Shown: piece after piece, positions 55,940 through 63,320 of the stretch
Position numbering within the stretch: position 1 is the stretch's first letter
Layout: each line of letters starts with the position of its first letter
Notes under the pieces: generated by a model
Seen by the model: the letters and a program-made list of their open reading frames with translations, nothing else
The model's database searches: none
Told to the model about the DNA's origin: nothing
Program-made: the position numbers and the translations under genes
NCBI GenBank assembly: GCA_032622095.1
Contig: CP136061.1
Span: 3,160,001-3,224,000, forward strand
Direction: 5' to 3'
From: Siphonodentalium dalli
Taxonomy: Eukaryota; Mollusca; Scaphopoda; Gadilida; Siphonodentaliidae
Length of the DNA stretch: 64,000 bases

Positions 55940-56683
55940 TTTTTGGCGACTGGTTTCATAGTGCACTTCTATTACTGCACAGTTTTGTATCGCAGCCAGC
56001 GATGACTATCCGTTGTGAATAGCGATCTTATTTCGCTGGAAGCTCGAGATTCACGACGACGAGTAGAGTGATTGCCAATATTAACAGCACACAGAGGTCG
56101 TATCTCAATATAACTGGATGGTTTACATGATATACATATACAGTCTCGAACGGAGTAAAGTGATATATTGCAGAAAATAAATTTCAGGTGTTATTTGAGC
56201 TTATTAGAAACCATGAAATCGTAACCGTTATTACGGATAGTAAAATACGACAACGATTAGAAAGTACACAAATGTTGGTGACGTAGTACCCTATCCGTAT
56301 CCGTAATCGTAAACGTGAGTTTTGCGAAAAGTCTCTATTAGAGACCTTCACGTTTACGATTATGGATACGGATAGGGTACTGCGTCACCAAAATTTGTGT
56401 ACGATTTCATGGTTTCTAATAAGCTCAAATAACACGTGAAATTTATTTCTTGCAATATCTAACTTAACTCATTTCGAAACTGGTCACTATATCTCATGTA
56501 AACCATCCAGTTATATTGAAGACCTCGGTTTGCTGTTTAGATTGGCAATCAGTGTACTCGTCGTGAATCACGAGCACCCCGCGAAATAAGATCGCTATTC
56601 ACAACGGATAGGCATCGCTGGCTGTGGACGACACAAAGCCTTGCAGCAATCGTGAAGCTGGAATTACACAATGAAGCCAGTCG
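55940..56683. repeat. Large imperfect palindrome where elements A and C meet
   Basis: The left arm (55940-56336) and right arm (56342-56683) are inverted copies separated by only 5 bp (TATTA). Matching marks include GCGACTGG against CCAGTCGC, AGCCAGCGATGACTATCCG against CGGATAGGCATCGCTGGCTG, AACTGGATGGTTTACATGA against its complement, and the transposon ends themselves. The arms differ by substitutions and several small indels, for example an extra segment near 56221-56265 in the left arm. It arises because two Harbinger-like copies abut tail to tail. Such a structure could extrude as a cruciform and is a natural hotspot for deletion. Confidence 0.88.
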
Positions 56684-57683
56684 CAAAACAAAAAACGTTT
56701 CAGCATGGTGCAGATCGCGTCAACTTTGATTCGACTTGATAAGTCCAAATCAGAAGTGATGCCCGGGACGTAACGACAGGGGACCGAGGTGTGTCTCACC
56801 CCCCGATTTGGACCATAATGTTCGATAGTTGGAAATTTCATGACTCAAATACCAATAGTTGTACTTATACTTATATATTTAGTTCCTCTCATAGCAGTAT
56901 ACTACTCAGTTTATTGAAATATATCCGGCAATTTACAGTTAATAGACTGTCATTTGAATACATACATTCCAGTAAAGCGCATTACCTGAATACATATATG
57001 AAATTGAAAGCAAAGCATTTCCTTCATGTTCAGACCATAGATTCATGGTCACTAGTCTATTAATAATGCCAAACCTCTATATTTTTTTTTCTGGGTCAGC
57101 TTAACAATATAACAATCAATCAGCATGCATACTTGTCACCATTGTGTAAGTTATAACTTATGACTCACGCAATTTGAATACATGTATTTAAAGTCCTCAA
57201 CCATATTCTTATTAAATCATGTATAATGTGCTCAAAACATAAAACAGATATCAATGCTATGTTATTCTTGTTACTAGTGTCGGTGTCTTTATTTACACAG
57301 TCCATACCCTTAAAATATACACAAACCCAAATTATTAAACCATTAAGCCAATATTGTAATTTTGCATTACTCAAAACCTAATCCTATGCAGTTGGAACAT
57401 TTTATTAGACCAAATCTTATATTGTTGGAAATGTTATGGTCTCACCCCCCCAGTCGGACCACACTAGCAACGTCTATGAGTGGTGCCCATCAGCGAGCAC
57501 ATCGACCGTTTGTCGCTTTTCATAAATCCAAAGAGGTGATAGGCCCGTGAAACCGAAATCGCATTCAAATCAAATCACGGACTCGAAGGGGCTTGATGTG
57601 ATGCATGGCGTCGTGGTTGATGTCAGATCCAAATCTAAGAAACCCTCTTCCCTCGTCAGCATTACGTCTATGAGATCAACCAT
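56599..57683 (-). pseudogene. Transposase remnant of element C, split by an insertion
   Basis: Read on the minus strand from ATG 57683: MVDLIDVMLTREEGFLDLDL then TSTTTP, similar to copy A. A frameshift near 57580 follows, then the AYHLFGF-like region with several changes, up to the insertion at 57478. Beyond the insertion (from 56763 downward) the reading continues ITSDLDLSSRIKVDAICTML, KRFLFCDWLHCVIPASRLL, and ends at a stop after SDAYPL (56599). Copy C therefore preserves about 40 residues missing from A. The family pattern E-A-I-C-x-x-L-K-R-F is consistent with a PIF/Harbinger-type transposase, but no DDE motif is present. It is non-functional. Confidence 0.5.
56764..57478. mobile_element. 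Insertion in element C with 10-bp flanking duplication
   Basis: AGTGATGCCC (56754-56763) and AGTGGTGCCC (57479-57488) flank the segment and differ at one position, while the transposase homology to element A stops on one side and resumes on the other. The ends are only weakly inverted: GGGACGTAACGACAGGGGAC on the left and, on the minus strand, CATAGACGTTGCTAGTGTGG on the right. A better-conserved word, GTCTCACCCCCC followed by GGACCA, occurs in direct orientation near both ends (56793 and 57449). The 715-bp interior is AT-rich with no recognisable protein. The superfamily is not determined; an 8-bp duplication within the 10-bp match would fit a hAT-like element. Confidence 0.5.
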
Positions 57684-57944
57684 GCTGACAACGAACTGAA
57701 TTTCCGCCACACATGACCTCGGATTTATACCCGTATTGCCACAATATATCACGAGAATCCCAGGCCGTATGTTGTGACTGGTCATATAAATTATTGACAA
57801 TAAACATGTCATGATTATCGTATTGTTGGAACTGAGACAAGTAAAGTTTCAAGGGACTGTATTCCAAAAACCGGCTTTGAGTTGTAAAAGTGGTACGAAA
57901 GTCTCTTGTCCAAGTTAATATAGAGGATATTGAGATATATATAC

Positions 57945-58041
57945 GTTATAAGCACGGTGTCCCATTTATAAGTGAAATAAAAATCACAAGCGTCCGGAGT
58001 GGTGTTTATTTCACTTATAAATCGGGCGCCGTGCTTATAAC
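57945..58041. repeat. 97-bp hairpin, probable foldback MITE
   Basis: Two 43-bp arms (57945-57987 and 57999-58041) are inverted copies around an 11-bp loop AAGCGTCCGGA. The outer 13 bp are perfect (GTTATAAGCACGG against CCGTGCTTATAAC), and TTTATAAGTGAAATAAA also pairs perfectly; the remaining mismatches are single bases. No clear target duplication is seen in the AT-rich flanks. An imperfect long hairpin with no coding capacity is most simply a tiny foldback transposon; a transcribed regulatory hairpin cannot be excluded. Confidence 0.8.
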
Positions 58042-58461
58042 ATATTTATGACACCCAATCAGCCCGAGAAATTTACAATCAGTGAGTTTGTCGTACCAAT
58101 TAAATATATGGTGAGTCCTACAAGCCTGGTCCGGTGAATACCAATCAATACTCCATATAGTCAATATTACACCCATACATGTCAACGCATTGTCACATAT
58201 CTTATAATGGAGTATGTGTTTACAGTTATTCTACCGCCCTCGACCAATACATTGGTGTACATCCACACTGGAAGACGCCTTGCGCTCCATCTTCAGTATT
58301 TCAGTGAACTATATTTATATGTATTATATATATATATATCTTTATTATCCTCCATATTTGAAGAGTTCGATTTCTACGTATCGGATTTATGTATTACATA
58401 TACATCCGAAGCCGGATTTATAATATCACAAGCAGCACTTTCGACCGACGCAAGTTATCCA
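58042..58461. other. Non-coding stretch, possible 5' region of the SRCR gene
   Basis: Nothing recognisable is present apart from a short (TA)n run at 58326-58340. If the exon at 58462 is real, the promoter and 5' untranslated region should lie here. No convincing TATA box or initiator could be chosen. Confidence 0.4.
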
Positions 58462-58558
58462 ATGGGATCCGGTTATCGACCTTTTTATTCTGAATGTCTG
58501 TTAGTTGTTGCCTGTGCTGTACAACGGTCTGTGGTTGGTTGCATTTTTTATTGTGTTG
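58462..58558 (+). CDS. Possible first coding exon (signal peptide) of the SRCR gene
   Basis: From ATG 58462 the frame reads MGSGYRPFYSECLLVVACAV then QRSVVGCIFYCV. A hydrophobic stretch begins at about residue 12, as in a secretory signal, although the length and the internal QRS are not ideal. It ends at a good donor (GTTG followed by GTGAGT at 58559) in phase 1. The next SRCR exon begins in phase 1, and joining the two gives a glycine codon and keeps the frame open. The frame is also open upstream to 58207, so the start is a choice. I recognise no family; the support is only the phase match, the donor and the hydrophobicity. Confidence 0.3.
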
Positions 58559-59193
58559 GTGAGTGGGGGTCTAAATTTGCCACTGTTCAGGATAGTAATT
58601 TCAAGATTTCCCCGACAAAGCAAATGCCCATGCAATTCGTCCGAATATACCACCCCATCGATCTGAAGATTTAGTATAGTATATTTGCTGTTACAAACTG
58701 TTCTGATTTCATTTTATTAACGTTTATATCTTCTTTGGCATGATGTTTCGATCCTGTTTTCAGTGTCGCTTGGTCCCTCCATTTGCTTGTTGTGAAAAAC
58801 ATGGTATCACAGCCCATGTTAGTAATGCTCACCTCGCTGAACCAATTATTTGTTTGAATGATCGGGAATGCATATAATTGGTCAATCAAGCTCTGCGCCG
58901 CGAATATAATACAGAATTTTGTTATGATCACGACAGACCGTTTGATTGAACAGGCGACGACTAAAAGATTTTACAGTAAATAAAGGTCGGTCACCGAACC
59001 TCATTAGATTGCTTCAATTGGCCGAGGGCTGATTGGCGTGTTATAAATAGAAGTAGATGTCTAGCAATATCTACAACATATGTGTACATATGAGAGCGCA
59101 CGGCCAACACATTACAAAAATAATAGCAACAAAATAAATATACATACACATACTTGCTTGATACTAAACGACTTCATGTGTGTTCTATTTTAG
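58559..59193 (+). other. Likely intron before the first SRCR exon
   Basis: If the upstream exon is real, this 635-bp interval is intron 1, bounded by GTGAGT and the acceptor TTCTATTTTAG. I see no other coding, RNA or repeat feature in it. Confidence 0.4.
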
Positions 59194-59490
59194 GCGATAT
59201 TCGGTTAGTTGGTGGAAATAGTACAGCATCTGGTCGAGTTGAAGTGTATAGGGACGAGCAATGGGGAACGGTGTGTAACAACGGATGGGATAATACTGAT
59301 GCAGCTATCGTGTGCAGGACTCTTGGTTTCCAAGGCGGTATTGCCAGAAGCTATGGACAAGGGACGGGACCAATCTGGATGGACGAAGTCACATGCGCTG
59401 GAAATGAGACTTCAGTGTGGGATTGCACTCACAACGGATGGGGAACAAATAGCTGTCAACACACCCAGGATGCTGGGGTGGAATGTCCGG
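59194..59490 (+). CDS. SRCR domain exon 1 (scavenger receptor cysteine-rich)
   Basis: This exon encodes one complete SRCR domain in 297 bp. It follows the acceptor TTCTATTTTAG and ends before the donor GTAAGT. Both boundaries are phase 1, so the exon can be duplicated or skipped without changing the frame. The translation begins DIRLVGG, continues GRVEVYRDEQWGTVC, AAIVCRTLGFQGG, GTGPIWMDEVTCAG, VWDCTHNGWGTNSC, and ends QDAGVEC. Six cysteines are present (in TVC, IVC, VTC, WDC, NSC and VEC), the set expected of group A domains; the LGF motif lacks the extra cysteine of group B. SRCR domains are extracellular ligand-binding modules found in secreted and membrane proteins, many of them in innate immunity. 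The full protein cannot be named from this exon. Confidence 0.93.
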
Positions 59491-59629
59491 GTAAGTTAAT
59501 GATTGTATACATAATACTTATGTATAAAGGAACACACATCATGTGTACCTAATCTACAAAATGAGAAAACAAATTACGACGATATTGATGATGACGTTAT
59601 AAACGTTGCCAGGACGACAATCACTAAGA

Positions 59630-59935
59630 TGCCAAGATGAAGATGATTAGCGACGACGATGATAATGATGATGATGATGACGATGATGATGACGACGGCG
59701 ATGACGATAATGATGATAATGATGATGATGATGATGATGATGGACAATGATGATGATTATGATGATGAGGATGATGAGGATGGTGATGATGATGGACAAT
59801 GATGATGATTATGATGATGAGGATGATGAGGATGGTGATGATGATGATGAAACTGATGATGAGACAATGTCGAGGACGATGATGACGATGGGGACGTCGA
59901 TGATGATGATGATGATGATGATGATAATGTAAGTG
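59630..59935 (+). repeat. GAT/ATG-rich microsatellite
   Basis: About 300 bp are composed almost wholly of GAT, GAC and GAG triplets in the SRCR intron. A longer 52-bp period is superimposed, seen from the word TGGACAATGATGATGATTAT at 59741 and again at 59793. The apparent poly-Asp, poly-Met and poly-Ser/His frames on either strand are artefacts of the repeat. Confidence 0.95.
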
Positions 59936-61339
59936 ACCCCATTGTATATATGTATATATCCATGTTCTGCATTAATCTGCAGCTTTGACAATTAAAGCAT
60001 AGCATAGCGAAGAAGAGCAACAAAATGCAAATTAAACTGTTAATAAAAGTTTTCTACCAAACTTACATTTATTAATATAAATGATAGTCGGAACACACTG
60101 ATGTGTACATTACATCATAGAGAATCGTATACGAGAAATATTCACGAGTCCTTGACGAGAGGCGATTTCAAGAAAACGATTATCACCATGTTATAACATA
60201 CTTATAAGACTCACTTGGACAACGACAATTTGCGGGATAACTAACTTCCAATGTCGTCTTGATTAACTGGCAAACAGTAGCCATATACACATGTATGCAT
60301 GATGCCTAATTAACACTCCCCGGACAATGAGATAGAGAGTTTCTTCGGTGCATGTCTCCAATCTATGTATGCTGTATTATCTGATCTAATATACTAAATG
60401 GATATATCCATACATATACGACATACATAATGCCATTGTTAATTGTGAAGGTAATTATTTGTTGAACATGTTCCTGATATTCACTTGTTTATTAATATCT
60501 GTCTTGGTTCGGTCTATCATATTGTCAATTTTTTTTAACTTCATTGCAAAATGGGTTTGCAAAATTTACAAATGAGTTTGGGCACAAGTGTTGTTACCTA
60601 GAATTGCTCCGTTTCGTTGGCTATTTGGCGGTAGTCATATTACTTGTTGTTCGAGGAGCTTCCAATTTTACCGGACAATAAAGAGCGTTTCTGGATGTTT
60701 TGATGTGGTAAACAGTAAAGAGCGTTTTCGTGAAAAACACAATAAAAGTTAATATCACTCCCTACCACTTCTCTAGATCGTTACAAAGCACATGGGTATT
60801 TCGTTATGTTTAGTTCATCTTCGACCCTATGGACCACCGGATCGTGAAACAAATGAGTTATGACTAGGATAAGTTTGACGCTCTAATTCATTGTGCCACA
60901 TTACCTGATGTTTTCTTTTCAGTGTTGCAAATTACATGCTCACTTCCAGTGTATGTTTTCTCATATGTGAATGATTGACAAGTTCAATGTTCCCGGTTCA
61001 AACTCTCTAGATTTTACTTATGAAGTTTTAGCCGCCAAATCCCTCAAATAAATAAGCTCATCATATCACGTTATCAGCGATTTCTCAGGAATGAATTCAT
61101 TCTCAAATATTACGACAGCCATGACCTCTTTAACTTAATATTTTCACATGAAGGAAATAGTATACTCCTCACAGCAACCACACGAGGAGAAATAATTTCC
61201 CTTGTAACACGATGGAATACAAAATACAGTTTCAGTTATCCTCGTTACAGAGATGATCCACTATATTTCCACTCCATAATCTCATATAATCAACAGGTCG
61301 TTCGCACCTGGAATAGTACCACATAATTAGGGTGAACAT
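59936..61339. other. Intronic sequence with nothing recognisable
   Basis: AT-rich sequence between the microsatellite and the LINE remnant. I looked for further SRCR, EGF or other extracellular-domain exons on the plus strand and for transposase or reverse-transcriptase motifs, and found none. A short pair AATAAAGAGCGTTTCTGG and AGTAAAGAGCGTTTTCGTG near 60678 and 60714 is the only local repeat. Confidence 0.5.
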
Positions 61340-61351
61340 ACTATAGCCAGC

Positions 61352-61660
61352 GCCATTCCAGTGTATAAATCAGTGGACAAACACAACTTCGATAACTATC
61401 GACCGATAGACATATTGCCAACATTTCCATGCAATATTATAGAAAGCTATCGTCGCGTCACAACTAACGTGTTCTCTCCATATTTTCATTTTTGTGGGAA
61501 ATCGAGTTTAAAGTTTGGTCCCCCCGGTTCACATCTTCTCATTCTGTTTTGGAAGATGTTACACAGCGGGTATGATGGCTGGTGTAAAATACTATTATAT
61601 GACGAGTCTCGAAACAAAACATATGATATCTTGTGTGCAATCACGAACTGGAGATAGAAC
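61352..61660 (+). pseudogene. Broken LINE reverse transcriptase, N-terminal part
   Basis: The frame from 61352 reads AIPVYKSVDKHNFDNYRPID then ILPTFPCNIIES, which matches the opening motif of non-LTR reverse transcriptases (V-x-K-x-G-D-x-x-x-x-x-N-Y-R-P-I-S-x-L-P). A weaker SSLKFGPPGSHLLILFWKML follows in the place of the Q-F-G-F-x-P-G-x-S-T motif. The glycine of K-S-G-D is changed and the catalytic aspartates are not present here. It lies in the SRCR intron in the same orientation as the gene. The motif style suggests a jockey/CR1-type LINE, but I cannot place it more precisely. Confidence 0.65.
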
Positions 61661-62178
61661 AATTTGTGTAAACTGTTCTGTTTTTGTTTTCGTTCTTAAG
61701 TGTTGTTCGTGTTCTTCAATCATATAAACCTGCAAAAATCCCAAATCACGCCATTTCTGTGTTATTTTAATCAAGTTATTATCCTAGAAATAAGATGTTC
61801 ACACCAAGGAGCGAAAAAGCAATATTTGCAACTAGTCACTTCGCTGGTGCTCTGTCAAGTTCGGGATCCATTTTTTTTCATTGAAGGTCAGAGATACATT
61901 TCAGCACTGAAATTTATATAATCACGTGGTACAAAATACATAGATTAATTGGTTCACAGTGGAGATAGCACTGTCAAAAAAGTGAGGTTTTGAGATGAAC
62001 AGATTTACACAAGCTCTGCTTTAAAATTTGGTATACCGATATCTGTTGATTTTCGGACAGGAAATCCCTCACCGAAACGAAATATACCAATATTTTATTT
62101 TCCCGCCAAAATGTAGATACAGCAGTTTAGTTCTGATGCGACGGTACGTTAAGCAGACTATCTAATGTCCGTTACAAA

Positions 62179-62407
62179 CACGAATATGGCTTTAGAGGTG
62201 ACAGCTCAACAGTGCACATCTGTCATCAAATATTGTATAACATAGCTACAGAAAACACTAAAGAATCAAGGAATTGCCATTTTGGTAACATTCAATGACT
62301 TTTCCAGATAATTGTATATGATTACTCATGGAGTTATATTACGAAAACTCCATCATTACGGAATCAGTCGATTGGCCAATGAATGGTTCCAATATAATCA
62401 TCAATAG
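62179..62407 (+). pseudogene. Broken LINE reverse transcriptase, middle part
   Basis: From 62179 the frame reads HEYGFRGDSSTVHICHQILY, resembling the F-G-F-R-x-G-x-S-T-x-x-x-L motif, and reaches a stop at about 62299, before where the F-L-D-x-x-K-A-F-D motif would be. A second open stretch from 62321 reads ITHGVILRKLHHYGISRLAN then EWFQYNHQ, ending in TAG at 62405, matching the motif V-D-H-x-x-L-L-x-K-L-x-x-Y-G-I...W-F. Because an FGF-type motif also occurs in the fragment at 61352-61660, these may be two separately truncated copies, or one copy with an insertion of about 500 bp. No polymerase activity is possible. Confidence 0.65.
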
Positions 62408-62419
62408 TCCATTTCAATG

Positions 62420-62760
62420 AGTTGATGTACATCAACGATATTCACTGGGCACAAACATAACATTGAATTTATAGTATTATGCAGACACTAAGCCTGCACA
62501 ACGGTATACACCGGGCACCAACATTGAATTTAATATATTATGCATACCGTACTGCAAGGATGTACATCGATATACGCCGGGCATCAACATTGCATTTATT
62601 ATATTATGCAGACAGTACTGCAAGAATGTACTTCTATATACACCGGGTATCAACATTGAATTTAATATATTATGCAGACAGTAACTCTATACATCGATAT
62701 ACACCGGGCATCAACATTACATTTAATATATTAAGCAGAGTGTAATGGTGTACATCGGTG
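62420..62760 (+). repeat. 66-bp minisatellite upstream of SRCR exon 2
   Basis: About five tandem units share CACCGGGCATCAACATTGAA then TTTAATATATTATGCAGACA. The word CTGGGC or CCGGG(C/T) falls at 62445, 62511, 62577, 62643 and 62704, giving periods of 66, 66, 66 and 61 bp. It ends about 65 bp before the splice acceptor of the next exon. The open frame across it is an artefact. Confidence 0.9.
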
Positions 62761-62826
62761 CACATGAGGTCGTAACTGCGACACATCGAGTGACATCGAC
62801 CAATTGATGTGTTTTATCAGTTGCAG

Positions 62827-63123
62827 AAAACATTCGCCTAGTTGGTGGATTAATAACATCCGGTCGAGTTGAGGTCTATATGAACGGTCAATGGGGAACA
62901 GTGTGCCACTTCGGATGGGGTGACTCTGATGCAGCTGTCGTATGCAAGATGCTGGGATTTCGAGGAGGCATCGCCAGAATAAGAGCAACCTACGGACCGG
63001 GGACGGGACCTGTCTGGATGGGTGGCGTCGCATGTACCGGGGAGGAGGCTGCAATATGGGATTGCTCCCATTCCCGGACATTTTACTGTTCACACTATTA
63101 CGACGCTGGAGTTGACTGTCAGG
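62827..63123 (+). CDS. SRCR domain exon 2
   Basis: A second complete SRCR domain lies in another 297-bp, phase 1-1 exon. The acceptor is TTTTATCAGTTGCAG and the donor is GTGAGT. The translation begins NIRLVGG, then GRVEVYMNGQWGTVC, AAVVCKMLGFRGG, GTGPVWMGGVACTG, IWDCSHSRTFYC, and ends YDAGVDC. Six cysteines occupy the same places as in exon 1. Relative to exon 1 it has three extra residues before GPGTG, one fewer near the start and two fewer before the fifth cysteine, keeping the same overall length. Exons 1 and 2 are clearly duplicates within one gene, and splicing them keeps the frame. More SRCR exons or a membrane anchor may lie to the right of the window. Confidence 0.93.
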
Positions 63124-63320
63124 GTGAGTAAAATGTGTCGGCTGGACATAAGCTTGTATGTGTTATTGGATGTTGTTGCAGAGCCCCGTGGCCCGTGTTG
63201 ATACGAGCGAAACACGAATGTAATAAATGTAATATGGTGTCAGTGGCTGTGTTGAATGGAGCTGATGCTGGTTGTTAAAATTGTTGCCAGGAATATCATT
63301 TCGGGAGACTATAGAATTGA
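63124..63320 (+). other. Start of the next intron
   Basis: Sequence after the donor of SRCR exon 2. No feature is recognised before the dispersed repeat to the right. Confidence 0.45.

Larger units (their letters stand above)
52291..56336 (+). mobile_element. PIF/Harbinger-like DNA transposon A, nested and broken
   Basis: The two ends are inverted copies of each other. The left end starts GAGACCTTTCGCATCCTCAC, then GTTTACGTTTACGAATACGG. The right end, read on the minus strand, starts GAGACTTTTCGCAAAACTCA, then CGTTTACGATTACGGATACG. That is about 45 bp of imperfect terminal repeat (52291-52335 and 56292-56336). Flanks are TTAATA on the left and TATTA on the right, compatible with the TTA/TAA target preference of PIF/Harbinger, but the shared satellite-like bases prevent a clean target-duplication call. 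Its body contains a transposase remnant (from 53835), a second TIR-like word near 53541 (CCTTTCGCAAAACG), and two large insertions that make it much longer than its original size. The family call rests on the protein remnant and TIR style; another DDE family is possible. Confidence 0.65.
56342..57905 (-). mobile_element. Harbinger-like element C, inverted and internally deleted copy
   Basis: The left end GAGACCTTCACGTTTACGAT is the terminal repeat of element A with an internal loss of about 10 bp. The right end is a remnant, TACGAAAGTCTC, whose last ten bases read GAGACTTTCG on the minus strand and match A's first bases; the equivalent of A's next interval (through about 53600) is deleted. 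In between, the minus strand follows A's plus strand: the upstream region (ATTGTCAATAAT, GGGATTCTCGT), the transposase start, the transposase body and the subterminal arm. It carries its own insertion (56764-57478) but lacks the two insertions seen in A, so those entered A separately. No target duplication is clear. Confidence 0.75.

Noticed and set aside
58207-58461. Upstream part of the 155-codon plus-strand ORF
   Set aside because: Low-complexity, TA-rich composition (YLYVLYIYIS) and no similarity; only the last part with a donor site is kept as a tentative exon.
59747-60023. Met/Asp-rich and Ser/His-rich ORFs on both strands
   Set aside because: They are translations of the GAT-rich microsatellite.
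62731-63093. 120-codon minus-strand ORF opposite SRCR exon 2
   Set aside because: It is antisense to a well-supported SRCR exon with proper splice sites and does not resemble any protein.
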